Shown piece after piece: positions 31,990 to 43,127 of a DNA stretch of 64,000 nucleotides. The DNA is from Leclercia adecarboxylata (GTDB lineage: Bacteria > Pseudomonadota > Gammaproteobacteria > Enterobacterales > Enterobacteriaceae): positions 4,278,001 to 4,342,000 of the forward strand of contig LR590464.1 in the NCBI GenBank assembly GCA_901472455.1, in the 5' to 3' direction. Within the stretch, counting starts at the first letter, position 1, and every line of letters begins with the position of its first letter. Made by a program: the position numbers and the translations under genes. The notes under the pieces are model-generated. The model was not told the origin of the DNA. It saw nothing but the letters and a program-made list of their open reading frames with translations, and searched no databases.

Positions 31990-32726
31990 ATGAATCTCTC
32001 TTTCATTTCAAAGGGAATTGTCTGTCTGTTGAGCCTCGGCAGTGTCGCGCATGCTACCGTTTCACCCCGACAGGACCCGTATCATTTTCAACGCCTCTGC
32101 AAAGAGTGTATCGGTCAAACTGACGAACCAGAGTAAAACCGATCCCTATCTGGCTCAGTCATGGATAGAAGATAAAACCGGTAAGAAAACGCGCGAGTTT
32201 ATTTCCCCTCTTCCCCCTTTGTTGCGTCTCGAGCCTGACGAACAGGCGCAGGTACGCCTGATGGCACAGCAAAGTCTTTTACAGCTTCCCACCGATCGGG
32301 AGACCTTGTTCTATTACAACATGCGTGAGATCCCGCCCCGGGCTGAACAGAAGAATGTCATGCAAATTGCCATGCAAAGTCGCCTGAAGCTGTTCTGGCG
32401 ACCAAAAGCCATTGAGCTAAAAGAGGGCCAGTACGTTCCACTGGATAAAGTGGTCATATCCCGCACCGCCAGCGATCTGGTTTTAAAAAATAACAGCCCT
32501 TACTACATTACCGTGGGGTATAATCGGCATCAATGGCAAAACCTTATTGCCGGGTGCGGAGAGCCTGATGGTTGAACCTTTCGGCCAGGCCAACCAGAAA
32601 CTGGCGAATCTGCCGGCAGAATTTCACATCGGTTATATCAGCGACTATGGCGGGCTGGAAATGTTCAAAGTGAGCTGTAACGCGGTGCAGACCACATGCC
32701 AGAGCAAACCGGTGAAAAAAGGATGA
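31990..32726 (+). CDS. Fimbrial periplasmic chaperone (two frame breaks)
   Basis: 244 aa after repair. PapD-like: signal MNLSFISKGIVCLLSLGSVAHA, then VSPDRTRIIFNASAKSVSVKLTNQS (G1 strand), family signature around LFYYNMREIPPR, basic anchor RLKLFWRPKAI. Breaks: CCCC at 32065-32068 and GGGG at 32515-32518, each one base long (expected SPDRTRII and ITVGIIGINGKTLLPGAESLMVEPF). Stop overlaps the tip gene start by 4 bases. Confidence 0.9.
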
Positions 32727-33791
32727 TGATGAAGAGGATCTTTTTCGCAGCGATCGCCATTTTTTGTCTGTTTTCAACGCCCGCCTGGGCTTTGGAGTGC
32801 TACAAAAGTACACACGGGGGAGCAAGCATGGTCACTACCACGCTTCCTTCATTTAGCGTTCCTGCAAACGCCCCTGCCGGACAAAAAATCTGGGAAAGCG
32901 GTGATTTACTGGTGACGGTTTACTGCGACAATGCCACTCGTTCCCATGACTTATCCGTTGAACAGGATCCCTGGAGCGAACATGTGTACGCCTATATCCT
33001 GGACAGTTTTCACAACACGGATAGCCTGGTGGTGAGTAATCCTTATCTGGCCTTTGGTGTTACCTATAATGGCGTCGATTACGATACACCTGATTTCAAA
33101 ATTGATACTGGCGCCTGCCTCGATAGAAAAGACGATTATGATGGGAGTTACGGCCAACCCGAGTGCAACGGTACAGTCCCTTCAGGAAAATGTCACCTTC
33201 ACGGTACGCTTTCGTCTCTACGTCAAACTGAAAGCGGTGCCAGCAGAGCGATTTGAATATACTCTTCCTGCCGTGACCGTACTCACCTTTGATGGTGATG
33301 GCGGGATAAATGTCATAGCGGGTGCTCACAATTTACACTACAACATTGACGGGTTTTCTAATATCCATTTTCTGAACTGTGGTGTGAATATTCGAATCTT
33401 TCCCGATAACCAGATTGTGAACTTTGGTCGATTTACGGAAAGTGCGATAGACGAAAAAGCCATTTCATCACCGTTCAGCATATCGACTATCAAAGATGCG
33501 ACAGCGGGTTGCACGGAACAATTTGATGTAACGACCAGCTTTTACACCACCGATACCCTGTATGACGACACGCATCTGGATATGGGAAATGGCCTGCTCA
33601 TGCGCCTCATTGATAAAACGCAGGGCGACGTGACTTATAACCAGTATCTGCCGTTTGCCACGTATTCCCCTGATGGCCAGGAAACGACGCTGACTCACGA
33701 TTACACGGCTGAATTAAGCCGGAAGCCAGGCACCCCTCTTACGATGGGGCCATTCAGCAAAGATATTATCGTCAAAATTAATTATCAGTGA
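32723..33791 (+). CDS. Fimbrial tip / minor subunit (one frame break)
   Basis: About 355 aa. Signal MMMKRIFFAAIAIFCLFSTPAWA; three successive ATGs (32723, 32726, 32729) make the exact start uncertain. Two-domain size with six or more Cys fits a tip adhesin: N-terminal lectin-like part, C-terminal pilin part from ~ISSPFSISTIKDATAGCTEQF to the end MGPFSKDIIVKINYQ. One extra G in GGG at 33143-33145 (expected DDYDGVTANPSATVQSL). Binding target cannot be read from the sequence. Confidence 0.82.
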
Positions 33792-33802
33792 TTGCGTGAC
33801 GT

Positions 33803-33832
33803 AAAAAAGCCGGGCATTGCCCGGCTTTTTTC
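33803..33832 (+). terminator. Terminator between fimbrial operon and ribB
   Basis: AAAAAAGCCGGGC / GCCCGGCTTTTTT, near-perfect, symmetrical, usable in both directions; ends both the fimbrial operon and ribB. Confidence 0.9.
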
Positions 33833-33845
33833 ATTTCAGCGCCAA

Positions 33846-34501
33846 TCAGCTGGCTTTACGCTCATGCGCCTGACGGTATGCCACCAGATCTTCGATAGTG
33901 ACCACAGCCATGTTGTGCTTACCGGCGAATTCGATGCACTCTGGCGCGCGCGCCATAGAGCCATCATCGTTGGTCAGTTCACACAGGACACCCGCAGGCT
34001 TGAAGCCTGCCAGCGTCACCAGATCGATGGTCGCTTCAGTGTGGCCACCGCGGGTCAGTACGCCGCCCGGCTGCGCGCGCAGCGGGAAAAACGTGGCCCG
34101 GACGGTTCAGATCGGAAGGTTTTGCGCCATCTGCAATAGCGGCACGCACGGTGGTCACGCGGTCAGCGGCAGACACGCCGGTGGTCACGCCGCTGGCGGC
34201 TTCGATGGTGACGGTAAAACCGGTTCCGTAGGCGCTGGTGTTGTTTTTCTACCATCATCGGCAGTTCCAGCTGTTTACGGCGATCTTCGGTGATGCACAG
34301 GCAAACGATGCCACTGCCGTGACGGATGGTCAGCGCCATCTGCTCAACGGTCATGGTTTCGGCGGCGAAAATCATATCGCCTTCGTTTTCACGATCTTCA
34401 TCGTCAAGCACCATCACGCCGCGGCCTTCACGAAGCGCAGCAATAGCATGTTCTACACGTTCAGCAGAGGTGCCAAAAGAGGAAAGGAGCGTCTGATTCA
34501 T
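33846..34501 (-). CDS. ribB: 3,4-dihydroxy-2-butanone-4-phosphate synthase (two frame breaks)
   Basis: Makes the four-carbon precursor of riboflavin from ribulose-5-phosphate; essential in E. coli. Active-site loop [14 protein letters not shown] and metal His region RPGHVFPL / RGGHTEAT are present. Breaks: TTTTT at 34244-34248 (expected [16 protein letters not shown]) and AAAAA at 34087-34091 (expected GHVFPLRAQ), each one base long. Correction gives 217 aa, the E. coli length. Controlled by the FMN riboswitch upstream. Confidence 0.95.
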
Positions 34502-34604
34502 GGTAAAAAAACCTCATTAAAATTATGGTTACCAGAATCAGGGCAGTCTTAGGAGCGCCGGTATACGGCAAAAAAATAACGTGAGCGGGCCTTACCCGAC
34601 TGGT

Positions 34605-34753
34605 TCGTTACTCTCTCCCATCCGGACTTTAACCGTCGGCCCCGGAATTACACCCGGATCTGCTGACCTTTAGGTTTGCACCCAAAGCGCTCGCGGGCTT
34701 TCAACGTACGTTGATTTACCGCCGGTGGGGAATTTCGCCCCGCCCTGAGAATA
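34605..34753 (-). ncRNA. FMN riboswitch (RFN element)
   Basis: On the minus strand the conserved RFN segments occur in order: AGGGCGGGGCGAAATTCCCC, ACCGGCGGTAAATC, AGCCCGCGAGCG, GGTCAGCAGATCCGGT, AATTCCGGGGCCGACGG and TTAAAGTCCGGATGGGAGAG. It sits ~105 nt before the ribB start. FMN binding would lower ribB expression; a GGG-TAAGG-CCC type hairpin and a seven-T run (34571-34577, minus strand) lie in the expression platform. Confidence 0.95.
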
Positions 34754-34762
34754 AGCGGAATA

Positions 34763-34791
34763 ACTATAACGCTAATGATTATGTTCGGCAA
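34763..34791 (-). promoter_or_regulatory. ribB promoter
   Basis: On the minus strand TTGCCG, 17-bp spacer, TATAGT. Transcription would start roughly 7 bases upstream of the RFN element, as expected for a riboswitch leader. Confidence 0.7.
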
Positions 34792-34876
34792 CGCATAAGC
34801 ATCACACAATTCTGGTTAAAGGATCGCGGTTACGCGCTACAATGGTCATTAACACCTTTTCTTTAAGGGAACTACG

Positions 34877-35173
34877 ATGATCGACCCAAAAAAAATTGAA
34901 CAACTTGCCCGTCAGGTCCATGAATCAATGCCGAAAGGCGTGCGTGAATTTGGTGACGACGTTGAAAAGAAAATCCGCCAGGTGTTGCAGTCGCAGCTGA
35001 TGCGTCTGGATCTGGTAAGCCGTGAAGAGTTTGACGTGCAGACGCAAGTGCTGCTGCGTACTCGCGAGAAAATCGCCCTGCTGGAGCAGCGTCTGACCGA
35101 ACTGGAAAACCGCGGCACTGCTGAAGAAGTGCGACCCGCCCCGGCCATTCCCCCCGTCAACGACGTGGAATAA
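34877..35173 (+). CDS. ubiK: Ubiquinone biosynthesis accessory factor UbiK (YqiC)
   Basis: 98 aa, acidic C-terminus. Amphipathic N-terminal helix [18 protein letters not shown], then a coiled coil (~55-78: [22 protein letters not shown]). Family (BMFP/DUF526) members trimerise, bind lipid and help the Ubi complex make coenzyme Q. Divergent from ribB as in E. coli. RBS AAGGGAACTACG. Confidence 0.93.
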   Translation: MIDPKKIEQLARQVHESMPKGVREFGDDVEKKIRQVLQSQLMRLDLVSREEFDVQTQVLLRTREKIALLEQRLTELENRGTAEEVRPAPAIPPVNDVE

Positions 35174-35215
35174 TATTTCGCGGCGCTACGCTTGCGCGGG
35201 CCTGTGAAGTGAATG

Positions 35216-35244
35216 CAAAACGGCAACCTGGGTTGCCGTTTTTA
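35216..35244 (+). terminator. Terminator after yqiC
   Basis: AAAACGGCAACC / GGTTGCCGTTTTT stem with TG loop. A copy of the C-rich palindromic repeat (about 35251-35290) follows and fills the gap to hldE. Confidence 0.85.
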
Positions 35245-35302
35245 CTGTTTGCGCCCTCTCCCTGTGAGAGAGGGGTTCGATGAGGGCATCCGCCCGCACG
35301 AA

Positions 35303-36733
35303 CTATTGACTGTCTTTCTGGATCTTCTTGATGATGTTGGTGGTTGAACACCCGTCCTCAAAGTTGAGCACCATCACTTCCCCACCGTTGGCCCAGACCT
35401 CTTCGCTACCGGCGATTTGCTCAGGCTTATAGTCCCCGCCCTTTACCAGCAGATCCGGCAGGATCCCGGCAATCAGGCGCTGCGGCGTGTCTTCCTCGAA
35501 CGACACCACCCAGTCCACCGCTTCCAGCGCGCCAAGCACAATCATTCGTTGCTCCAGCGGGTTCACCGGACGGGTTTCGCCTTTCAGGCGTTTGGTGGAG
35601 GCATCACTGTTAACCGCCACAATCAGGCGATCGCCCAGTTTGCGCGCGTTCGCCAGATAGGAGACATGGCCCGCGTGCAGAATGTCGAACACGCCGTTGG
35701 TCATCACCACTTTCTCGCCACGCTTACGCGCGGCAGCGACCGCTACTTTCAGCTCATCTTCACTCATCACGCCAAAACCGGTTTCGGCCCGGCCACGCAC
35801 CGCGTTTTCCAGCTCGATCGGTGAAACGGTAGACGTACCGAGTTTACCCACCACCACACCTGCGGCGGCATTGGCAAAGTAGCAAGCCTCTTCCAGCGTA
35901 TTCCCCGCGGCAAGGGTAGCCGCCAACACGCCGATGACCGTATCGCCGGCACCGGTGACGTCATACACTTCCTGCGCCTGGGTTGGCATATGCAGCGGTG
36001 CTTTGCCCGGCTGCAGCAGGGTCATCCCCTGCTCGGAGCGGGTAACCAGCAGCGCGGAGAAGTCAAAGTCGGCAATGATCTTCATGCCGCGTTCAACGAT
36101 CTCATCTTCGGTTTTTGCATTTTCCGGCCACCGCTTCGAACTCGGACAGGTTCGGCGTAAGCAGCGTCGCCCCGCGATAGCGTTCGAAATCGGTGCCTTT
36201 CGGGTCGATCAGTACCGGCACACCAGCGTTGCGAGCCAGCTTAATCATCTGCTGAACGCTGGCCAGCGCCCCTTTGGCGTAGTCCGAGAGCACCAGCGCG
36301 CCGATGTTGCCCAGCGCCTGGTTGATGCGCTCGTGCAGCGGCTCAGGATCCACGCCTTCAAAGCCCTCTTCAAAGTCGAGGCGGATCAGCTGCTGGTTAC
36401 GCGACAGCACGCGCAGCTTGGTGATGGTCGGGTGCGTCGGAACAGAAACAAAGTCACATTTGACGTTCACATCCGCCAGGGTCTTGCTCAGCGCACGCGC
36501 CGCGTCGTCGATGCCGGTCAGCCCCACCAGACGCGAATGCGCGCCGAGGGAAGCAATGTTCATCGCCACGTTTGCCGCGCCGCCAGGACGCTCTTCAATG
36601 GTATCCACCTTCACCACCGGGACCGGGCTTCAGGGGAAATGCGGCTGGTTGGCCCATACCAGTAGCGATCCAACATCACATCGCCAACCACCATAACTCC
36701 AGCACGTTCAAACTCTGGCAGTGTTACTTTCAT
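35303..36733 (-). CDS. hldE: Bifunctional heptose-7-phosphate kinase / heptose-1-phosphate adenylyltransferase (two frame breaks)
   Basis: 476 aa. N-terminal PfkB-type kinase ([27 protein letters not shown], catalytic [15 protein letters not shown]), C-terminal cytidylyltransferase-type domain ([18 protein letters not shown]). Makes ADP-heptose for the LPS inner core. One lost base at GGG 36625-36627 (expected SPEAPVPVVKV) and one gained in TTTTT 36112-36116 (expected KCKTEDEIV) cancel in length. Start ATG 36733 ([17 protein letters not shown]). Gene glgS, which neighbours it in E. coli, is not here. Confidence 0.94.
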
Positions 36734-36773
36734 TCCTGACTCCAGAAAGATTCACAATTTGCGCGCGATAATA

Positions 36774-39635
36774 TCACACTTGTTTTGTTACGCACGGTTC
36801 CACCAGCCACTTCTGCCAGCAGGCACGCACCAGCTCTCGCTCGGCGTTAAAACAGTCGAGCGGCAGATGGCCGGGCTGCTCCTGCAAGGCCAGATGGTGC
36901 AACTCATCGCGCAGCGTGGTGTAAGCGCGGGTCAATGCCAGCGCCTCGTGTTCGTCCATAATGTCGTTTTGCGCCAGCAGCTCCAGAATGCGCACGTTAT
37001 CTGACCAGCGAGTTAGCTTCGGCTTGCTGTGCGCATCACGCAGCACCAGATATTGCGTAATAAATTCAATGTCGGTGATGCCGCCCTCGTCGGCCTTGAT
37101 ATCAAAGCGATCGCGGTGTTTATTCCCCAGATGGGCGCGCATCTTCTCGCGCATCTCCCGAACTTCGGTTTGCAGCGTCGCGCCCTCGCGCGTGGCGGTG
37201 AGCACGTCGCGACGAATGGAATCGAACTGCGCTTTCAGCTGCGGATCGCCATACACCACGCGGGGCGCGCACCAGCGCCTGATGCTCCCAGGTCCACGCC
37301 TCGTTCTGCTGATAATCCGCGAAAGCGTCGGTGGAGGTGACTAACATGCCCGCCGCCCCGGACGGACGCAGGCGGGCATCCACTTCATACAAAATGCCGG
37401 ACGACGTGCGCGTGCTGAACAGGTGCATAATGCGCTGGGCGAGGCGCAGGTAGAACTGGACGGCCATCTATTTCACGCTCGCCGTCGGTCATGACGTCTA
37501 CCGGGCAGTCGTGAAGGAAAATCAGATCCAGATCGGAGCTGTAGCCCAGCTCCCAGCCCCCCAGTTTGCCGTAACCTACCACTGCAAAACCGCGTCCTTC
37601 GCGATCGGCCAGGTGCTTCGGCTGGCCGTAACGCGCCACCATCTGCACCCACGCCTGATGGACAACGGCATCGATGATCGCTTCTGCCAGCCAGGTTAAG
37701 TGATCGCTCACTTTCATCACCGGCAGCGTTCCGGCAATGTCTGCCGCCGCTACGCGCAGCATCTGCGCCTGCTTAAACTGGCGCAGCGCCTCGAGCTGTT
37801 GCTCTTCGTCCTCTTCCGGCACGCGCAGCAGATACTGACGCAGCTCATCCCGGTAGGCATCGGTCGCCGTCGGCTGGTAAAGGGTGTTGGGATCGAGCAG
37901 CTCGTCCAGCAGCAACGGATAACGCGCCAGCTTGCTGGCAATCATCGGCGAGGCGGCGCAGAGGGAAATCAGATGTTTGAGCGCGCCGGGGAACTCACTG
38001 AGCAACTCAAGATAGGTGGTACGGGTGATGATCCCGCTCAGCAGCGGGGTCAGGCGCGACAAGGGTACCGGGGCATCGGCGCGGGAGCAGACGTCGCTGA
38101 GCAGATGCGGCATCAGGTGATCCAGCACCTGCCGGCCGCGCGGGCCAATGGCGCGCTTGTTCAGCTCAAGGCGGAAATCTGCAATCAGCGCCACTACCCG
38201 ATGGCGATCGTCATCGCTGAGGTGGGTTAGCACCGGGGTAGTATCGTCTTCCTGCAAAGCATCCTGCCACAGCTCGCGCCAGTGCTCGGATAGCTCATCG
38301 TCCGGCGATTCGCTCTCATCGTCGCCAATCAGATCGTTAAAAATGCGTCGCACCGCCGCCATGTGGCCATCCAGCGCGTCGGTCAGCGTCTGCCAGTTTT
38401 CCACACGCATCCCCCAGGCGAGACGGGCGCGATTAAGCTCATCCCCCGGCAGGGTCTGGGTTTGTTCGTCATTAATGCTCTGCAGCAGGTTTTCCAGCCG
38501 CCGCAAGAAGAGATAGGCCTCGCGCAGGATCCGGTCATCGCCTTCCGGCAGCAGGTTCAGTTGGGCGATGGCGGCCAGGGTTGGCAGCAGGGAGCGGGAC
38601 TGCAGCGAGGGTTCACGTCCCCCCACGAATCAGCTGGAACACCTGGACGATAAACTCGATCTCGCGAATACCGCCTGCCCCCAGCTTGATGTTGTCTTTC
38701 AGGCCGCGACGACGCACTTCCCGGGCAATCATTCCTTTCATGTTACGTAGCGACTGGATGACGCTGAAATCAATATAGCGACGGAACACGAACGGCCGCA
38801 GCATAGCGCGCAGCTCGTTGGCATACACATCGTCGTTATCGCCCATGATCCGCGCCTTGACCATTGCGTAGCGTTCCCAGTCGCGCCCCTGCTCCTGGTA
38901 GTAATCTTCCAGCGCGGCAAAGCTCAGAACCAATGGGCCGCTGTCACCGAACGGGCGCAGGCGCATATCCACGCGATAGACGAAACCATCCTGGGTGGGT
39001 TGATCCAGCGCTTTAATCAGCCGCTGTCCCAGCCGGGTGAAGAACTGGGCATTATCCAGCTCGCGGCGTCCCCCGCGGGTGGCCCCTTTCTCCGGCCAGG
39101 CGAAGATCAGGTCGATGTCCGAGGAAAAATTGAGTTCGCCGCCGCCCAGTTTACCCATGCCTAAAATCATCAGCGGCTGCGGGGTGCCGTCTTCACTGCA
39201 CGGCGTGCCCCACTCGCGGCAGCAGGCGTCGTACAGCCAGTCGCGAGCGGCGACAATCAGCGTCTCCGCCAGGTGACTTAATTGCTGCAAGGTGCTCTCT
39301 TCACTCACCAGCATCAGCGCCTGCGCCCAGGCGATGCGTACCATCACCCGGCGGCGGAACTGGCGCAGCGTGCGCATCAGTGCCGCTTCATCGCTGATAT
39401 CCACCAGCGCGTCCTGGAGCCACTGCGCATAGTGCTGCCACTCGTCGGCCTGGGGTGGCGAAGCCTCAAGCTCTGCCAGCCAGTCAGGGTGCGCGGTGAC
39501 GCTCTCCTGCACAAAGTCGCTGAAGGTCAGCACCTGCCGGGCCTGCTCGCTTAATGACGAGGCGGGTAATGCTTCCGGCAGACGCTCACATACCGTCTGC
39601 CACTGCTGCTGTAAGGGTGAAGAAAGCGGCATCAT
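36774..39635 (-). CDS. glnE: Glutamine synthetase adenylyltransferase / adenylyl-removase (three frame breaks)
   Basis: About 952 aa after correction; E. coli GlnE has 946. Two nucleotidyltransferase domains with [19 protein letters not shown] (N-terminal, deadenylylating) and [19 protein letters not shown] (C-terminal, adenylylating), separated by the helical regulator region. Breaks, each one base gained: CCCCCC 38619-38624 (expected [11 protein letters not shown]), GG 37458-37459 (expected [12 protein letters not shown]), GGGG 37262-37265 (expected RARVVYGDP). Two adjacent ATGs at the start. Confidence 0.95.
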
Positions 39636-39653
39636 GGGGGTTCCTTGCCTGCG

Positions 39654-40955
39654 TTAACGTTTTCCGCTGTGCAGCCAGAATGGCTCCTGCGAAATGGCTT
39701 CGTTGCGGAAATGCTCAATTTCAATGTGCTGACGGGTCTTAATGGCATACAGCAACCCTTGCCAGTTCTCCAGCCATGCGCGGGCCTGCGGGCCGTCATA
39801 GGCTCCTGACAGCAGAAGAATGCTGTCGATGTTACGCGCCAGACGAATCAGCTGATCGCCATACTGATCCCCCAGCGGATGGCCGAAGATGGTTTTCAGT
39901 TCAGCGGCGTGGCGGGACAAGTGGACATCCGCAAAACGCTTAAAGGAGTCGTCAATTTTGCCCTGTGCCTTCGCATCAAGGAAGGTGCGCCAGCCGCGGG
40001 TAACCAGAAACTCGGTCAGGGTCAGTTTTGCTGTCGCGGTTTGCGGGCTGTAGATCGCCGTCTCGGCAGACACCTCAGAGGCCATCAGGGCTTCGACCTG
40101 GGTCAGCAGATCGCGTAAGTGGGCGCTTGCTTTACGCGGCACGATGCCGCCAAACAGGGTGAGGCTGTGACGCACCAGCGCCATCGCTGCCAGCACCTCG
40201 GCTTTCGCCCCCTTCACGCCGCGGACCCATAGCTCTTCGTGGTATTGCCACTGGCTCAGCGCCAGCTCCAGCGAGGCTTCAAAGCCCTGCTCGACCGAAG
40301 ATTTCGGCGCGATGCGCATAATCTCGGTCGGTCTCAGCAGACGCGGCTCGTTGTTCTGGGCCAGATGATAGCCGCGGGCGGCTTTACTCAGGCTGCCCTG
40401 ACGCAGGCCGCTCTGGGTAACCAGCTTACGGGCCAGCTTCAGCACGTCTTCGGCGTGGCCTTCCAGCAGCTCCAGTTCCAGCTCGCAGATCGGCTCCTGA
40501 AACTCACCGGCTTTCACCTCGCCCAGGTCGAGGGCGATTTCGATTCGGCTTTTACCTTCATTTACCAGCCACTTTTCACGCGCGAAATCGGTGCTGAACA
40601 GCGGTTTAACGCGCTCTGCCAGCCCGTCTGGTAAGGTGCCTTCTGGCCACACTTCCGTCGGGAATCGCCCCAGCTCCAGCTCAGGCTGGTTGATATCAAT
40701 ATTGTATTCCGGGCGCTGATGCAGGCCGCCTACCACGCGACCACCGATTTTCATGGTCATCTCGTAACGCCCGTCAACGCCACGGATGCGCAGGCCACGG
40801 TCATGACGGCGCAGCCACAGGTCCTGCGTTTCGTAATAGATGTTTTGCAGTTGCACCGGCGCATGATGCTCACCGGTCAGCTGATGCAGATGAGTTCGCA
40901 GCGCATCAACACTGCCGCTTTCAACGATAAACTTTAATTCGATTTCCTGAGCCAT
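39654..40955 (-). CDS. ygiF: Inorganic triphosphatase (CYTH-CHAD)
   Basis: 433 aa, E. coli length, intact. CYTH tunnel domain with the EIELKF (ExExK) start and basic/acidic strands to ~200, then a CHAD helical domain (~220-433) rich in His and Arg. Hydrolyses tripolyphosphate. 18 bp before glnE on the same strand, so probably cotranscribed. Confidence 0.95.
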   Translation of the reverse strand: MAQEIELKFIVESGSVDALRTHLHQLTGEHHAPVQLQNIYYETQDLWLRRHDRGLRIRGVDGRYEMTMKIGGRVVGGLHQRPEYNIDINQPELELGRFPTEVWPEGTLPDGLAERVKPLFSTDFAREKWLVNEGKSRIEIALDLGEVKAGEFQEPICELELELLEGHAEDVLKLARKLVTQSGLRQGSLSKAARGYHLAQNNEPRLLRPTEIMRIAPKSSVEQGFEASLELALSQWQYHEELWVRGVKGAKAEVLAAMALVRHSLTLFGGIVPRKASAHLRDLLTQVEALMASEVSAETAIYSPQTATAKLTLTEFLVTRGWRTFLDAKAQGKIDDSFKRFADVHLSRHAAELKTIFGHPLGDQYGDQLIRLARNIDSILLLSGAYDGPQARAWLENWQGLLYAIKTRQHIEIEHFRNEAISQEPFWLHSGKR

Positions 40956-41193
40956 GGCCTTGTTCTTTTGATTGCAACATTGCGGGGTAAATTACGGCGA
41001 ACTTACTCGCCACATTTTTGTCAGTAGATAGTATTTTGCGCCAGATTGCCACGCAATGGGCAATTTGACGGGCGTAAAGTTTGCTACAGTGGCCGTCAAA
41101 GCCCAGAGGAATCCGAATGCTGACGAATCCTTTGCGCCTGAAGACTGTAACCACTAATATCGTTCCACTTTTTATGAAAATAACGACTGACTG

Positions 41194-41814
41194 ATGCTTA
41201 AATTACGCCTGATCGGACTGACATTACTTGCCTTTAGCGCCGCGACAGTAGTCCACGCTGAAGAGAAACGCTACGTTTCTGACGAACTGAATACCTGGGT
41301 ACGCAGCGGTCCGGGTGACAATTATCGCCTCGTGGGCACGATTAATGCCGGCGAGGAAGTGGTGCTGTTACAGAGCAACGCGGAATCCAACTATGGCCAG
41401 GTCCGCGACAGTAGCGGCCGTACCGCCTGGATCCCCCTGAAAGAGCTTAGCACCGACCCGAGCCTGCGCACCCGCGTGCCGGATCTGGAAAACCAGGTCA
41501 AAACCCTGACCGATAAGCTGACCAATATCGACGCCACCTGGAACCAGCGCACCGCTGAAATGCAGCAGAAAGTGGCGCAGAGCGACGGGGTGATCAACGG
41601 TCTCAAAGATGAGAACCAGAAGCTGAAAAACGAGCTGATCGTCGCCCAGAAGAAGGTAAGCGCGGCCAACCTGCAGCTGGATGACAAACAACGCACCATC
41701 ATCATGCAGTGGTTTATGTATGGCGGCGGCGTGCTGGGTATGGGTCTGCTGCTGGGTCTGGTGCTGCCGCATCTGGTGCCGAGCCGTAAACGTAAAGACC
41801 GTTGGATGAACTAA
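41194..41814 (+). CDS. ygiM: SH3-domain inner membrane protein YgiM
   Basis: 206 aa, E. coli length. Signal or N-terminal anchor (~1-21), bacterial SH3 domain (~25-90: [26 protein letters not shown]), coiled coil (~95-165), one C-terminal membrane helix (~172-195) and a short basic tail. Function unknown. Divergent from ygiF; upstream TTGACG and an extended -10 (TGCTACAGT) occur near 41065-41090, but their spacing is short. Confidence 0.93.
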   Translation: MLKLRLIGLTLLAFSAATVVHAEEKRYVSDELNTWVRSGPGDNYRLVGTINAGEEVVLLQSNAESNYGQVRDSSGRTAWIPLKELSTDPSLRTRVPDLENQVKTLTDKLTNIDATWNQRTAEMQQKVAQSDGVINGLKDENQKLKNELIVAQKKVSAANLQLDDKQRTIIMQWFMYGGGVLGMGLLLGLVLPHLVPSRKRKDRWMN

Positions 41815-41875
41815 GTCGCCATCTCTGCCACACTTACGTATTATTTTGCCAATATTTGATACGGGAGAGTGTGGC

Positions 41876-43117
41876 GTGAAGATTTATCTGGTCGGTGGTG
41901 CGGTTCGTGATGCGTTGTTAGGTCTGCCGGTCAAAGATAAAGACTGGGTGGTGGTGGGCGCCACCCCCCAGGCAATGCTCGACGCGGGTTACCAGCAGGT
42001 AGGCCGCGATTTTCCTGTGTTCCTGCACCCGCAAAGCCGCCAGGAGTATGCTCTGGCGCGTACCGAACGCAAATCCGGCGTCGGCTATACCGGTTTTATC
42101 TGCCATGCCGATCCTGACGTTACCCTCGAAGACGATTTGCAGCGCCGCGATCTGACCATTAACGCCCTCGCGCAAGATGAACAAGGCCATATCGTCGATG
42201 TTTACGGCGGCAAACAGGATCTGCAAAACCGCATCCTGCGCCATGTGTCCCCGGCTTTTTCTGAAGATCCGCTGCGCGTGCTGCGCGTGGCGCGCTTTGC
42301 TGCCCGCTATGCCCATCTGAACTTCCGCATCGCTGACGAAACCATGGCGCTGATGACGTCCATGACCGACGCGGGCGAGCTGGAGCACCTCACGCCGGAG
42401 CGCGTGTGGAAAGAGACCGAGAATGCACTCACCACCCGCAATCCACAGGTTTACTTTCAGGTGCTACGCGACTGCGGGGCGCTGAAGGTACTGTTCCCGG
42501 AAGTGGACGCGCTGTTTGGCGTGCCCGCCCCGGCAAAGTGGCACCCGGAAATCGATACCGGCATCCATACCCTGATGACCTTAAGCATGGCGGCGATGCT
42601 CAGCCCGGAAGTGGACGTGCGCTTCGCCACCCTCTGTCACGACCTCGGCAAAGGCTTAACGCCCCCTGAACTGTGGCCGCGCCATCACGGCCACGGACCG
42701 GCGGGCGTCAGACTGGTTGAAAAGGTCTGTCAGCGCATGCGGGTGCCGAACGAGATCCGCGATCTGGCGAAGCTGGTCGCCGAGTTTCATGACCTGATCC
42801 ACACGTTCCCGATCCTTAAACCGGCCACCATCGTCAAGCTGTTCGACAACATCGACGCCTGGCGCAAGCCGCAGCGCGTGGAACAGATCGCCCTGACCAG
42901 CGAAGCCGACGTGCGCGGGCGCACCGGGTTTGAAGCCAGCGATTATCCGCAGGGGCGACTGCTGCGTGAAGCCTGGGAAGTGGCAAAAGCGGTGCCGACA
43001 AAGGCGGTGGTCGAGGCCGGATTTAAAGGGCCAGAGATTCGGGAAGAGTTAACTAAACGACGGATTCAGGCGGTAGCCGACTGGAAAGAACAGCGTTGCC
43101 CCCAGCCAAAAGACTGA
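41876..43117 (+). CDS. cca: CCA tRNA nucleotidyltransferase (multifunctional, with HD domain)
   Basis: 413 aa from a GTG start at 41876 ([16 protein letters not shown]), preceded by CGGGAGAG; E. coli also starts with GTG at this residue. Class II nucleotidyltransferase: GGAVRD, DxD in [19 protein letters not shown], then ERVWKE. C-terminal HD phosphohydrolase with HDLGKGLTP and HHGHGPAG. Repairs and builds the tRNA 3' CCA. A 7-bp stem (GTTGCCC / GGGCAAC, 43095-43124) spans its stop and may end it and convergent uppP. Confidence 0.96.
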   Translation: MKIYLVGGAVRDALLGLPVKDKDWVVVGATPQAMLDAGYQQVGRDFPVFLHPQSRQEYALARTERKSGVGYTGFICHADPDVTLEDDLQRRDLTINALAQDEQGHIVDVYGGKQDLQNRILRHVSPAFSEDPLRVLRVARFAARYAHLNFRIADETMALMTSMTDAGELEHLTPERVWKETENALTTRNPQVYFQVLRDCGALKVLFPEVDALFGVPAPAKWHPEIDTGIHTLMTLSMAAMLSPEVDVRFATLCHDLGKGLTPPELWPRHHGHGPAGVRLVEKVCQRMRVPNEIRDLAKLVAEFHDLIHTFPILKPATIVKLFDNIDAWRKPQRVEQIALTSEADVRGRTGFEASDYPQGRLLREAWEVAKAVPTKAVVEAGFKGPEIREELTKRRIQAVADWKEQRCPQPKD

Positions 43118-43127
43118 GGGCAACCCG

